Shown piece by piece: positions 22,972 to 33,980 of a stretch of DNA of 64,000 nucleotides (the stretch's first letter is position 1; every line of letters begins with the position of its first letter). The position numbers were made by a program, and so were the translations under genes. The DNA lies in contig JAAOOA010000060.1 of the NCBI GenBank assembly GCA_012861695.1, positions 15,826,472 to 15,890,471 on the forward strand, written 5' to 3'. The notes under the pieces are model-generated. The model made no database searches. It was given only the letters and a program-made list of their open reading frames with translations, and was not told the origin of the DNA. The stretch comes from Trematomus loennbergii. Taxonomy: Eukaryota; Chordata; Actinopteri; Perciformes; Nototheniidae.

Positions 22972-24371
22972 TCACAGAGGCGGAGGAGACGGGGCACGTT
23001 GGCTGCCCGTTCCCACTAGCATCTGGCAAATAGTGCGCATGAAGGATGCATTTAAGCTCTCTGCGTGAGCCATCTCGTCCCTTCTCATGGTGGCTTCCAA
23101 CACCCTCGCCTCCCTCGCCTCCACCATGGTCTGGTTCATGTACTGAGCCTGCAGGGCCCGGTCTTCCCTCAGCTCGGCATGGATCCTCTCCTGCTGGGCA
23201 AGGCTCTTCTCCTGCTGGGCAGGCTCTTCTCCTGCTGGGCCAGGTTCTGCTCCTGGTGTTCCTTCTGCTGGGCCAGTTGCAGTTCCAGCAGGGCCAGTTC
23301 CTCTCCTCCTCGTCTCCTCTTGCCTGGGTGACAAGATAATAATATAAATAATTAGCAATAACAATGAAAAAACACAGGTAACACAAGGATATAAGAATAA
23401 AATGTATAAACAGAACAGTAAGGATGAATTAAAGAAAGTTCTGGCCCTATATACTAGCTGCATACTAGCTAGTTACTTTACTTGTAACAGAGCATTCGCA
23501 CAGTGGTACAGCTTATTTTACTACTGACGATGGATGGTCTACATTTTTTTTTTAAAGTCACAATTCCAGCCTTATTTCTTACCTAGAACCACACGCGGTG
23601 TCGAGCTGGCACTCGGCGTTGGTGTCTGTGCTCGAGCTGGAGTTTGTGCTGTAGATATTGATGAACCGGACGGTGTTGGTTCATCCTCGTTATTCAAAAC
23701 GTAATCATCTAGAACAGAAACATGACTTGTTAATTCCACAAACTACTGCAGCACAATACTATAAATAGCAACAACAACTATAGAAAAGACAAACTGAACG
23801 TAAACAATGGCACATGTGGTGTTAGCAAACACTAGCTCTAGCTAATGCTATCTGCCTTAGCTAGCTAGCTAGCCTTCGGGGCTACATAAAAGCATGGGTT
23901 GTCGAACATAAATGTAAGGATAAAATAGACTTATTTGTTAGAAGTGAGCTTTAGAACAGATAGGGACACAAAGGTTCCAAGAAAATAACAGAGCGTTAGC
24001 AAAAACTTACCATTCATAGACTCCAGTAACGCTGTTGCTGAGTCCAGGCCTCCCTCCCTCCCAACGCTAGCCGGTCTATGGCCGTAAATGCTGTTCATGA
24101 GGTCGAACCACTTCCAGTTTTTCCTACCGGCCCCACTGGTGTTGTTGTTGTCCTTCACCAAGCGATATTCACCCTTAAGCTTTTTCAGTTTTTCCCTACA
24201 CTGCACGACAGTCCTGGAGTAACCGCTTGTGGCCATTAGTGTAGAGACCTCCTGAAACACTTTAATATTTCTAGTCATCCCGTCGAGCTCCCGCTGGATC
24301 TTTTCATCCGAAATGTAATGGAGGAACGTCGTGACTTCCTCGACCGACCATGGTGTGCTTTTCTTTGCCAT
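22972..24371 (-). CDS. Myb/SANT-like DNA-binding protein of the Harbinger element, three exons
   Basis: Exon 1 (24011-24371) starts MAKKSTPWSVEEVTTFL and contains a trihelix/Myb_DNA-bind_4 domain: W at residue 8, CREKLKKLKGEYRLVKD, then NNTSGAGRKNWKWFD. Exon 2 (23583-23708) is Ser/Thr/Pro-rich (TPARAQTPTPSASSTP). Exon 3 (22972-23323) encodes Gln/Glu-rich LAQQEKSLAQQ heptads and the C-terminal helix MRRDEMAHAESLNASFMRT. All joins are GT-AG in compatible phase. One base is missing near 23220 inside the LAQQ repeat. Family proteins bind subterminal DNA and bring the transposase into the nucleus. An upstream in-frame ATG (24408-24410) is an alternative start. Confidence 0.85.
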
Positions 24372-24674
24372 TGTTGACAAAAATGCTGTTTGTAAAAATG
24401 CTGCAAGCATCGCTATATATATATGCGACGCTAGGGATTATCTCGCGCGATTTGTGACGATTCTCTCCGACCAATCAGCAGCCGAGAGCGTTGACGTCAC
24501 AAACTCAGCCCGGTTGTCTCTGGCCCTGGCCCCACGATTTTATGAGGCCAGAAAAACTGTGAATTAGGACCAGCCGGCCGGTACTAGGCCAAGTGGAAAC
24601 GCAACCACAAACGGGCCGCTGACGTCACAGCCCTCTTAAACCGGGCTGCGGGCTGTAGTGGAAACGCGCCATTA

Positions 24675-24810
24675 GTCCGCGATAGTTCCGAAATGTCGCG
24701 TTCACACCAAAAAGAGCCGGAACTGATTAGTTTATCAGAACCTTTTTACCCCCTTTTCCGTCCCTGCTAGAGAGCAAGTACTTTCGTGGGAGAAAAAGGT
24801 CTCTACAGAT
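24675..24810. mobile_element. Flanking remnant of a second Harbinger-like family
   Basis: The sequence GCGTTCACACCAAAAAG through GTCCCTGCTAGAGAGCA matches 53768-53870. Together with 20519-20542 it is the left end of that family, interrupted by the 4.1-kb element. Confidence 0.65.
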
Positions 24811-25570
24811 GGAGCATCTTATTTCAGACTCCAGCTTACTGCTTCCTGCCTACTACCTGCCAGTTACCTGCCTAAGACCTGCCAAAGACCAGTATCTGGG
24901 AATGTTAAGCCCTCCCACTATTTTCCAAGAGGGCGTTGCCAGATTTTCAATTTCAGGATTTAACCAGGAGATGGTGCTTCCTTCACAGAAACAGGAAGAC
25001 AGCTTTTCATGGACTTTCAGTTTTGTTTAGAAGAGCATTTGAACACATCAATATTTTAGATCAAATAAAGTATATCTAATCTTGTAATTCAATAATATAT
25101 AGTCTTTATATATTAAATAACTTTACACTTGGTAAAAAAATCCTGAGTGAGGCGCTCGTGAATTGTCAACGGGGGGGAAGGAACACACGTTCACTAAGCC
25201 GAAAAAACTATATCCGGTCACAGTGATCTGCTATTTTAAAGTAAATTCAACACATATCGACCCTAAATATAGCATATATTAAGAACGAGAAAGTGTTAAC
25301 ATCGTTTTTTGTAAACATATGACAAATGTGCGAGGGTGATGACATCAGTGCATCGTCCTATGGGCTTAGCCCCGGACAGGTACAACAGGTATTCACTCAG
25401 AGGGGGTAGGTACTAAATGCCACCCATTTACATGTAGGCAAACAGTCAAAAATCAACATACAGTAGGGGGTGGGGGATGGTGAACGGTATGTGGGTATGT
25501 GGGACACTGAAAAGTCTATGTTAAAAAGCCTCAGTCACCTTAATTCATGTAATAAAAACATCTCAGGTCA
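24811..25570. other. Spacer without recognised features
   Basis: A 73-codon frame (24809-25030) is low-complexity Leu/Pro-rich and shows no domain. The rest is AT-rich. Nothing further is supported. Confidence 0.35.
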
Positions 25571-25574
25571 GTAA

Positions 25575-25930
25575 CACTGAAAGCTAAATGTGCAATACCA
25601 TGTTCAGCTATGTTACTATTTATAATGTTATTGTTGTTACACAGAAGATGTTTTTCTTTATATTGAAGTTAAATGCATCAATCTGGTGCACTTTGAGGTC
25701 AAAATTAAGAGATTTATGGATACCGCTGGAAAAAGCTGCATATGCCGAGCCTGTACGTAGCGCTGTAACTTCCTCCACAAAAGCAGCCTTCTGTTTATTC
25801 AACGTGGTGGGGGCCGAGGGAACCGGGCAGAGTTTTTTCGCCGGTCAACGTGTGTGAAAGTTTAAATCTTCCTTATTGAGCTTTAAAACAAATGAATAAC
25901 GACTATATATATAATAAAATAAACACCGGC
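25575..25930. repeat. Chimeric MITE debris
   Basis: The first half (GTTAAATGCATCAATCTGGTG, 25668 onward) matches, inverted, the hAT MITE sequence near 30340-30420. The second half (25730-25930, with GCCGAGGGAACCGGGCAGAG) matches, inverted, the interior of the Harbinger MITEs at 14337 and 41841. Two unrelated MITE interiors are joined here. Confidence 0.6.
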
Positions 25931-25984
25931 TGTTGTTATGCCTGCTGTAACGTTAAATTACTCCGTTCTCCGCTTAAGTAATTA

Positions 25985-26300
25985 TGCCGTTACAAGCTTC
26001 ATAGTTGTATTTATCATCTAAATTTGCCGAAACAAGTTTAATATTCTGAAAGGCAAGACTTTGTTTATTTGAAATCAGATGAAAACAAACTGTAACGGAC
26101 CCTGCCGTGTTATCTATGATTACTATGCCTTACTGTACATTCATAATTTCAGCCGAGGGAGGTGGGCGGTGCTGCGGAGGAGCAGATTGCGAGTGAGGTG
26201 CCTGTCATCTTCCCTTTACAAGCTTCACAAATGTATTTATCGTGTGATTTTGGAAATAAAGTTTCATATTCTGAAAGCCAAGACTTTGTTTATATATTAT
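25985..26300. repeat. Tandem duplication, about 230-bp period
   Basis: TTACAAGCTTCATAGTTGTAT through CAAGACTTTGTTTAT (25990-26068) recurs as TTACAAGCTTCACAAATGTAT through CAAGACTTTGTTTAT (26215-26295), with several differences. Confidence 0.55.
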
Positions 26301-26394
26301 ACGTGGGTAGCTATGACGTCAGAAGGAGTTACCGTAAATGAGAGCTGCCGTAAAAGTGTTTCTAGGATTTCTAAACGAACTATTACAGCTGTTA

Positions 26395-26610
26395 TAAAGC
26401 ATTAAATAAAAAGTCATGAAAGAGATAAGGAGGAGAAAAGGTTTAAGGAAGTAAGCAAGGAATACAGAATGTCGAAATCCTCTGTTTCACGCGATGTCGA
26501 ACATTGAAGACAGAGGACGGCGGTCCCCCAATCTACACAGCGGGGACGAAGATCATAAAGCTGATCGGAGGAGACATCACGATCTTTCCCACATTAGTGC
26601 AATTCACCTA
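26395..26610 (+). repeat. Dispersed repeat with relic helix-turn-helix frame
   Basis: The stretch is repeated at 59875-60060. In one frame here it reads KSHERDKEEKRFKEV followed by SKEYRMSKSSVSRDVEH and a stop. The SKEYRMSKSSVSR part resembles a helix-turn-helix from a DNA transposase or binding protein. The copies are too short to assign to a family. Confidence 0.45.
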
Positions 26611-27559
26611 TACTTAACCCCAAATTAAAGAACCCAATAAAAACAGTTGTTAAATAATAGTGAAGTCACGTTGTAATAATACTCATCTCTCGGTTTGAGT
26701 GTTCTTTTTCTGCTTTTCTGACTATTTCTCATTGTGGGGAAAAATAACACCCAGGGTCCTGATCGTTTTAATGAAGTTGAATACAGAATATTCATATTTG
26801 TCAGTGATTTCATGTCAATTCGGCGAACATAAACATAAATGATCGTGGTGAGATGATGATTAAATTAAAAATCGGGAGAGCCGGCTGCATTTCCTCTCGT
26901 TTGTTTTTTTCGACAAAACAACATTATTTTGTTAAATAACAACATGTGATGTTTTGTAAATGATTACATGTCTTATTTAGCACATACTATGATCCTATCC
27001 GTGACATATGGATCTTAACAAAGATCCGCTATACATTAGTACCAGTGGCGGCCGGTCCATAGGGGCGCTAGGGGCGCCGTCCCACCTCTTCCCATATTAA
27101 AAAATAAAAATAAAAATAAAAATAAAATAAAAAATATATTTAAAAAAATATATATATTTTATTTTTATTTTTAATGAACAAGGTAAATATTATATAATTG
27201 GTATCAGTAAAATGTATAATCTACAATAAAATCTCGTTTAAAATTGTGTTACGATGTCTAAAGTTACTGATAAGTCACATGTTTCCTGCCTGGCCTTGCC
27301 CGTGTACCTTCTCTCGTCTGGGCGCTAAGAGAGGAGCCCTCAACCAGTGCAGCAGCAGCCACTAGCAGCTGACTGTTGCTATCTGTAACGTGTAAACTAT
27401 GCCGCAAAAACATAATTTCAGCCAATCAGCGTCGTCAAATATGATGGTCACAGGGCTCCTACGTGAGCGCCCGGTGCAGTCTGTGAGTTGTTTGGACTCG
27501 TATCCAAGGAGACAAAACAGGAAGCTGTCATACACTCTGGAAGCTACAGCTAATGAAAA

Positions 27560-27730
27560 CTCCGTTTTTGACATAAAAATTGAATTATGGATCATCAATC
27601 ATTTTTCAAAGTGACAGACACATTGGATTAACCTATGGATTAACCTTCAGCTGCGTTTTTCTCGTTTTTGATCAGAATTGTTATTCTGCAAAAGGTGAGC
27701 ATATCTCCATGTTTTGCTACCTAAAGCTAC
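27560..27730. repeat. piggyBac-like fragment, left part
   Basis: TTTCAAAGTGACAGACACAT through GGATTAACCTATGGATTAAC matches 50475-50520 in the TTAA element at 50118-50998. The matching right end, CCCCTTAACAGGTTAA, lies at 32255-32267 beyond the inner hAT. The left terminus itself is missing. Confidence 0.6.
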
Positions 27731-28372
27731 ATCGTGTGATGTCTGTATTTGCTTCCCCTGTCGCGAGTTCTGATCGCTCAGTGATGATACTTATATTTCT
27801 AGAATATGTGGAATCTCAGCTTGTAAACTTGTTTGTGCATATCCGCAGTGGCGACTGGTCATTAGGGGCAGGTGGGGCACAGCCCCACCTAGTGTCAGCA
27901 GAAAGTATTACACATAATGAAAACAAAAATGCAAAAAGATGCAAAAAAAGAAATAAAAAAATATATAAAATATATTTTAAGGTCATGTTTAATCATCTGA
28001 TTCGTCTGTACATTGCTGTTTTAGTCTGTGTTCTTCTAATTAGTGTCTACAGTGCCGTTTTTAGCCATGTGGGACAAAACCTGATTCTGCCCCTCCCTCT
28101 CACTGTTTAAGTGAACGGTGACTGTAAAAACTACACTGCGCATGCTCAGAGTATTTTTCAATGGAATGTGTGTGGCAAAAAAAAAAAGGCCAAAGGGGCA
28201 CAGAGCTGCCATCCCCACCATACGTCAGCTCACATTATTCAGAACTGATTGGCTGTAAATATGTCACGTGTGCAGTGCTGCGAAACGTCACGTGTAGTGT
28301 GAAGAGAAGACGAGAGAGCAGCATATAGCTAACATCACCAGCGATTAAAAATAAGTAAAAAACGGAAAGAAA

Positions 28373-31300
28373 ATGAATGAAGTTGACCATTTACTGGAGC
28401 ACACATTTGAGACACTTAGTCTCGGAGAGAAACTGGAGGTAAAGCGCCTCGGTGCCCACCATCCACCGGATTTCCAAATGGTCCAGACTGCGGGCAAAGT
28501 GAACCGCGGTTTAATGCTGAGTGGTTTGCTAAAAAGAAATGGCTAACGGCGAGCATCCAGAAGAATTCCCTCTTTTGCCTTCCTTGCCTGCTTTTTGGTG
28601 AAGATCAAGGTACTTGGTCGAGGACAGGTTACAAGGACTTAAAGCATCTTTCGGAGAGGACAATGAAGCATGAGAGCAGCAACAGTCACTTGGAAAATGC
28701 CGTAAAATTGGGATTACTGGGAAGGGTGAATGTTGCAGCTCAGATTGACAGCGCCTACAGACGCGGCATTGATGATCATAATAGAAAGGTGGAAGAAAAC
28801 AGGTACGTGTTGGGTCGGATCATCACCTGTATTAAACTGTGTGGGAAATGTGAGACAGCACTGCGGGGCCACGACGAGTCGGCGGACTCTCTGAATCCAG
28901 GGATATTCAGGTCAATTTTCGAGACAATGTGTGAGGGCGATTCCAGGCTTCGACGGCACTACGAAGCTCAGCCCGTTTTCAAAGGGACATCAAGCACCAT
29001 ACAGAATGAACTCTTGGACTGCATGTATGATGTGTACAGGGAGGAAATATCCAAGCAAGTGGACAACACATCATTTGTTGCCGTTCAGGCCGACGAGACA
29101 ACCGATGTCTCATGTAAATCGCAAATGGTGATTGTGCTGCGATACATTATGCCTGACCTCACAGTTACAGAGCGTTTTTTGGAGTTTGTGGAAGTAAAGG
29201 ACAAAACTGGTGTAGGTCTCTCTAACAGCATCAAGGCTGTTCTTGAACCCCTGAAGCTGAAAGAAAAGCTAATCGCTCAGACCTATGACGGGGCGGCCGT
29301 CATGAGCGGTAACGTGCGCGGGGTACAGACGGTCATGAAGGAGACGTACCCAAACGCTCAGTTTGTTCACTGCTACGCCCACCAACTGAACCTGACCCTG
29401 CAGCAACTGTGTTCAGCAAGGATGAGCATCCTGAAGGTGTTTTTGCAGATCTAACTGCTTTTCCACTTTTTTCTCCGGTGCTCCAAAACGTGTTGCAGCT
29501 CTTGCAGAGGCAACACAGAGACGCATACCACGGCCACCGGCTGTGAGATGGAACTTTAAAAGCAGAACTGTGAACGCGGTTTGGAGACCCGAGAAGCACT
29601 TCTTCAGTGTATGGACCATATACGCACACAACCAGGATGGGATGCGGTCACCATAAGTGAGGCATACGCAGTGGCGTCGCCTGGCTTTAGCCCCGAATGT
29701 TTTTTCTGTAGCCCCGGACAATTCTCCCTCAATAATATAATACATTAACCGTGCTTTACGTGAACCTCATCATGACACAAGAGAGGACGGCAGCACTGTA
29801 ATTTCCGTGTTCAGTGAATGCAACAGAGGCATGACACCAGACCAGAGAGTTGCATGGAAATAAACGTGTGCTTGTGTCATTCAAGCTCGGCTCTGTGTGT
29901 GTGTGTGGCAATAGCGCATTTAGTGTGATAGAGAGAGAGAGAGAGAGAGAGGGAGGGAGGGAGGGACCGGTGCCAGCATGGACGGTGTTGTTAGCATCTG
30001 GTTAGCTAGCTGCACTAACGGACTTAAGGAGCTGTTTGTTCCACAAGAAGCTGGAGGAGAGACTCAGGTGAGCTAAAGGACTCTCTGAGTGTTTAGATAC
30101 AAACTTTAGTCTAAGTTATCTCAGTGGTCTCAAACGGTTTGGTCACAAATTATTCAAAAGATTATTTCCGCGGCACACCTTCATATGATCATTATAGTTA
30201 TAAAAAAAAGAGAATAAAGGAAAAACAGTTATGAAATACTATATGGCAGTAAAACAAAAATAGAGTTTAAAAGGGGAGTGATTAGTAAAATATCCATAAA
30301 GAAAAAAGTACATCTGTTTACAGTTCTGCTTCATATGGGTGTTGAGGAGGTATCCATAGATCTCTTCATTTGCTCTCAAAGTGCACCAGATTGATGCATA
30401 TAACTTCAATATTAAAAAAAAAATCTTCCCGGGGAGCATCCCCCCGGACCCCCTAGAGGAGGTGAGCCCCCACTCATAAAAAATACCACTTTACCCCTGC
30501 CTATATGCCGTGAGCTGATTATCGAGCCTTCATTGTAACAGTCGCTGGTGTACTGTGTGTGTGCGTGTGAGGAGTGTTGCAGTGAAAAATGCCACTGTAG
30601 TGCCGCCGCCACTGTGGGCTAAGCCCCGAATGTTTTCAGGTCCAGGCGACGCCCCTGGGCATACGGCCTGTCAAAGAAACTGCGGGACCGAGCATTTATG
30701 CAGCTCCTGGAGTTTTTTTCGTTGCTTATGCCAGAAGTGGATGTTTTATACAACACTCTGCAAAAACGAACCATCGATGCACCTGGGATCAACAGCACGC
30801 TCTGCCGCTTCAAGGAAAATGTCCAGAAAATGAGGCAGCAAACTGATGCATTGGCCGCCACCACTCATGATGGAACAGACGAGCCAGGCCGACGAGTCAG
30901 CAGCACAGCGCCGGTAATGAAGGAGGCATGTGACACAGTCATCTCACAGGTGGAACAGAGGTTCTCACAGAGTGACCATTTGATCGCTGCAAAGCTCGTT
31001 GACAGCTCATTCTTCCCACAGCATGTCCTGTCATTTCCTACACCTGAGCTTGACTGCGCAGTGAAATTGTGGCCTGCTTTGGGAAACAAGGAGAAGTTGA
31101 AGTCTGAGCTGACCACGCTCTACCGCCACAGTGAACTTCACACTGGAAACACTGCCCTGTCTCTGTTGAAATCCATTCACGAGAACAACTTGGAGGATAC
31201 GTTTGCTGAGACTGTTATTTTGGTCAAAATAATAGTAACAACTCCGATGACGACATCCGAGTCAGAGAGGAACTTTTCCACCCTCAAAAGGATAAAGACT

Positions 31301-31456
31301 TTCACTCGCAACACCATGGGACAGCTGCGACTTAACGCATTGGCCATGCTTTCAATTGAAAGCCAGTTGATCCAGCAACTACAGGACTTCATCCCCAAAG
31401 TGATAGAAACATTCTGTCAGAGGAAGGACCGCCATGCCGCTTTTCTTTTCAAGTGA
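28373..31456 (+). pseudogene. hAT transposase (DUF4371 plus hAT dimerisation domain), interrupted
   Basis: The frame opens MNEVDHLLEHTFETLSLGEK and goes through a TTF-type zinc-finger region (QKNSLFCLPCLLFG). The DUF4371 part follows (28663-29450: VAVQADETTDVSCKSQMVIV, with the catalytic ADETTD, and YDGAAVMSG). After the 989-bp MITE, 30698-31456 encodes the C-terminal dimerisation domain (TTSESERNFSTLKRIKTF, LRLNALAMLSIES). Single bases are missing at T runs 28510-28512, 29440-29444 and 29459-29462 and at CCC 29588-29590; no other damage is visible. It resembles ZMYM-like fish hAT transposases, which cut DNA in the nucleus and make 8-bp target duplications. The MITE insertion alone would abolish function. 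Confidence 0.88.
29669..30657. mobile_element. 989-bp hAT MITE inside the hAT transposase
   Basis: Ends are CAGTGGCGTCGCCTGG and, on the other strand, CAGGGGCGTCGCCTGG. The target GGCATACG is exactly duplicated (29661-29668, 30658-30665). Removing it rejoins the transposase reading frame (ISEAYGLSKKLRD). It has a GA-rich microsatellite (29931-29965) and the palindrome GGGGAGCATCCCCC near 30430. Confidence 0.93.
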
Positions 31457-31780
31457 GCCTTCAGCTTTGGTAAGTTCATTTATGTCATATATTTTGTTGA
31501 TCTTCTGTGTTTTGCCTCTGCTGGATCGATTGATATTGTGACCTCGGTGATGAGTGTCTGTGTTTTCCTTATATTTACAGTCTATGGTGTTTTAATGCTA
31601 AAGCATTATGGTGGTTGTTGTTTGTTGTTGTTAAGAATTGCTTTGTGATGGTGCCCTTTACTTATGTATTAAGGTGCATTACAATATGACATCCCCACGC
31701 TGTGTACCGTACATTTACGTACACAGTGTACGTAAATGTATGCGCTGACAGTGTTGCTCCGTGTGGTCTTCAGTATGTAA

Positions 31781-32003
31781 TTTGACACTCCCCCCCTCCC
31801 CCCTCTCTCCCCCCCCCCTCTCTCCCCCTCTCCCCCCCACCTCTCTCTGTCCCCCCCTCCTCTCTCTCCCCCCCACCTCTCTCTGTCCCCCCCCTCTCTC
31901 TCTCCCCCTCTCTCTCTCTCTCTCCTCCCCCCTCTCTCTGTCCCGCCCCCCTCTCTCTCTCCCCCACCTCTCTCTCTCTCCCCCCACCTCTCTCTGCCCC
32001 CCC
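31781..32003. repeat. Pyrimidine-rich low-complexity tract
   Basis: About 220 bases are almost purely C and T on the plus strand, built from CTCTCT and CCCCCC blocks with scattered ACCTCTCTCTGTC. The Arg/Glu/Gly-rich and Pro/Leu-rich frames it produces are not genes. Confidence 0.85.
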
Positions 32004-32803
32004 AGTTTTGTACACATAGAAACGCCACTGCATATCCGATAAGTATATAGATTGATTTATACCTAGAGTGCGTTAGCATTTTTCGCTCAGGGCTCATTTA
32101 GACGCTTCTTGTGAGACTTGTGTTTTGTTTCGGTAAACATGGTTCATATCATCAGTTAGATGCGTTTCCTCTGAGTAGGACACATGAATAGTTTATTACA
32201 TTTTAAGAAGCCCTGAGACAGTTTCGTGAGAAAAAAAAACGGGGGAAAAAAGCCCCTTAACAGGTTAAATGGGAATTAAATCAGTGTTCCCAAAGCCCCG
32301 GTGTTCTGCAGTTTGTGTGGGCCTACTGTACTGTTGCACAGTTTATGCTGCAGAAACTATGTCCAGGACAAGGTGTTTGGAAGTTTTGGAAGATTCATAT
32401 AGCTAACCACACTGAAGTTATGGAGGTATTGATCAGTCTTCTCATATTTTTAAGCCTCAAATTGTCCTTCTCCCCCCCCCCCCTCTAACATCACCAGAAG
32501 TCATGATTTAAGGGGTCTTTTCTCAAAAAAAATTACCGGGGGAGCATCCCCCCGGACCCCTCTAGTATTGTTTGATCACCATTTCCACAGCCCCACCTAA
32601 AATATTTTCCACCAGCCGCCACTGATTAGTACCAGACATACTGTACATCCAGCTTACTGTATCGAAGTTGATTTCACATGAGCTCCAGTGTGGAACCCCA
32701 CTGCACCCCCTTGTGGATCAATGATCCATTGCAGCTGGCTTCACAATAATTAAATGTATTTATCACGGGGGCGGTATCAAGTCAGACTGGGGCCGGCTCT
32801 TCA

Positions 32804-32853
32804 TCACGAACCGATCACAGGCCGATCACGGACCAATCACGGACCAATCACGA
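32804..32853. repeat. 11-bp minisatellite
   Basis: Units of CACGGACCAAT type repeat about four and a half times with small changes. Confidence 0.6.
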
Positions 32854-32859
32854 CCCTCG

Positions 32860-33552
32860 CGTTTCAAACTGTCTGAAATAAGATGCTCCATCTGTATGTC
32901 TGATTGGCTGGGTGGAATGCAAACCACGCCCGTAAAACTCCCAAAAAGTTTTGTGAAGCCGCCATTTTATTATCCTCGCATTATTAGCCCAGCGCACCAA
33001 CGGAGAGAGTACTTTTGTGAAAGCAGTTATGGCAAAAATAAGAATAAGAAAATCATCGGAGCGGTGGAGTGATGAGGATGTGTCGGCGCTTCTGACGATT
33101 TACTCGGAGGATGGGACCCAGCAGCTTCTACTGAAGGCAGTTTCCAACTGCAAAATGTATGAGTGTTGTTCGGTAAAGTTAGCCGACATGGGAATCTTCC
33201 ACAGCGCAAACTCATGCCGGGACAAAATAAAGAAACTAAAGCAGGACTACACAATAATAAAAGACCATAATAACAAGAGTGGTAACGGCCGGAAGACCAG
33301 TAAATGGTATGATCGATTGGATGCTCTGCTCGGCCACAGAACCTCATTCTCCGGACTTTATCGACCATCGATTCGGGCACGCTGGTGTAGGAGGCCGCTG
33401 AAACGGCGGATTCACTGGCCTGTGAATTTTCCAACAACGACGGAGGTAAAATAAACGACATGCACTGCACTGTTTTAATGCACAATAAAGAGTTCTCATG
33501 AACTAAGTTATCATGAACCTTTGTGGGAAAAGTACTTGGTGTGAATGCGCCA
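32860..33552. mobile_element. Deletion derivative of a Harbinger-like family
   Basis: The stretch with GATTGGCTGGGTGGAATGCAA matches 53887-53906, and the right end (GTGGGAAAAGTACTTGGTGT followed by GAATGCGCC) matches 57023-57050. Compared with the copy at 53704 it keeps the Myb-like exon but lacks the middle 2.5 kb. The left end is not clearly defined. Confidence 0.6.
33029..33454 (+). pseudogene. Myb/SANT-like DNA-binding domain protein (element-encoded, partial)
   Basis: It starts MAKIRIRKSSERWSDEDVSA and reads through a trihelix-type domain: SCRDKIKKLKQDYTIIKDHN, then NKSGNGRKTSKWYDRLD. This is the same fold as the Myb-like gene at 22972-24371. After LLGHRTSFSGL the frame probably shifts; a neighbouring frame carries DSLACEFSNNDG before a GTAAAA donor-like site. 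The C-terminal exons are absent. It probably bound the ends of its own transposon family. Confidence 0.7.
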
Positions 33553-33557
33553 ATTGC

Positions 33558-33980
33558 TTTTTATTTCTGTCTTCATGACGTTGTTGTGAGTTTGGACGAA
33601 GCAGCTACAACGTTAGCCTAGCCTGATCGATCCGATCTCCATTCAGAAAACACGCATTTTAAAAGATTTGTAATGTCTTGTCTGGACTTGTCAAAGCATT
33701 AATTCATGGTTTTTACTAACCGTTATCAGTATGTTGTTACTTCGGCATCATTCTGAAACGTGTATTACAATTAAATCAAGGTAAAATATGTTAATTTTGT
33801 TGTAGTTGGTATCTACCATAGTATTTACATGGATATAAGCCCCGCCCCCTGGCCAGTGCATCTTGTTTGAATGATGCGAGTAAACACAGCCGCGGTGAAA
33901 CTCGAGCGATTAGAGCAATGCGAATATTAGGGACTTATCTTCCGTCCAAACTCACAACAACATCAAACAGACAGAAATAA
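33558..33980. repeat. Inverted-repeat element (MITE-like)
   Basis: TTTATTTCTGTCTTCATGAC plus GTTGTTGTGAGTTTGGACG at the left is matched by the inverted CGTCCAAACTCACAACAAC and AGACAGAAATAAA at the right. The interior is non-coding. No clear target duplication. Confidence 0.55.

Larger units (their letters stand above)
20543..24671. mobile_element. 4.1-kb two-gene PIF/Harbinger transposon
   Basis: TIRs are TGCCGCGTTTCCACTATA and, on the other strand, TGGCGCGTTTCCACTACA. TTA is duplicated at 20540-20542 and 24672-24674. A further GGCGCGTTTCCATTACAG lies just inside the left end. The element holds a HARBI1-type transposase (plus strand) and a Myb/SANT-like gene (minus strand), arranged tail to tail, the standard PIF/Harbinger layout. 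It inserted into an older element of the 53704-57052 type, whose pieces flank it. Apart from one missing base in each gene it looks complete and recent. Confidence 0.9.
27846..32030 (+). mobile_element. Inner hAT element with transposase (4.2 kb)
   Basis: It starts CAGTGGCGACTGGTCATTAG and ends AAACGCCACTG. The target CATATCCG is exactly duplicated (27838-27845, 32031-32038). It carries the transposase reading frame and a long pyrimidine-rich stretch before its right end, and contains a third hAT (29669-30657). Confidence 0.9.
27043..32624. mobile_element. Outer hAT element (5.6 kb including insertions)
   Basis: Ends are CAGTGGCGGCCGGTCC and, on the other strand, CAGTGGCGGCTGGTGG. The target ATTAGTAC is exactly duplicated (27035-27042, 32625-32632). 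Near the right end is the palindromic CCGGGGGAGCATCCCCCCGG (32536-32555). Its own body is non-coding; nested inside are a complete second hAT and part of a piggyBac-like element. Confidence 0.9.

Noticed and set aside
30239..30439. Minus-strand frame MLPGKIFFLILKLYASIW in the hAT MITE
   Set aside because: It is a short frame on non-coding MITE sequence; the same stretch at 25620-25802 and 58100-58285 is open in different frames.
31669..32097. Gly/Arg/Glu-rich frame of 142 codons on the minus strand
   Set aside because: It lies over the pyrimidine-rich low-complexity tract at the end of a hAT element and has no non-repetitive coding content.
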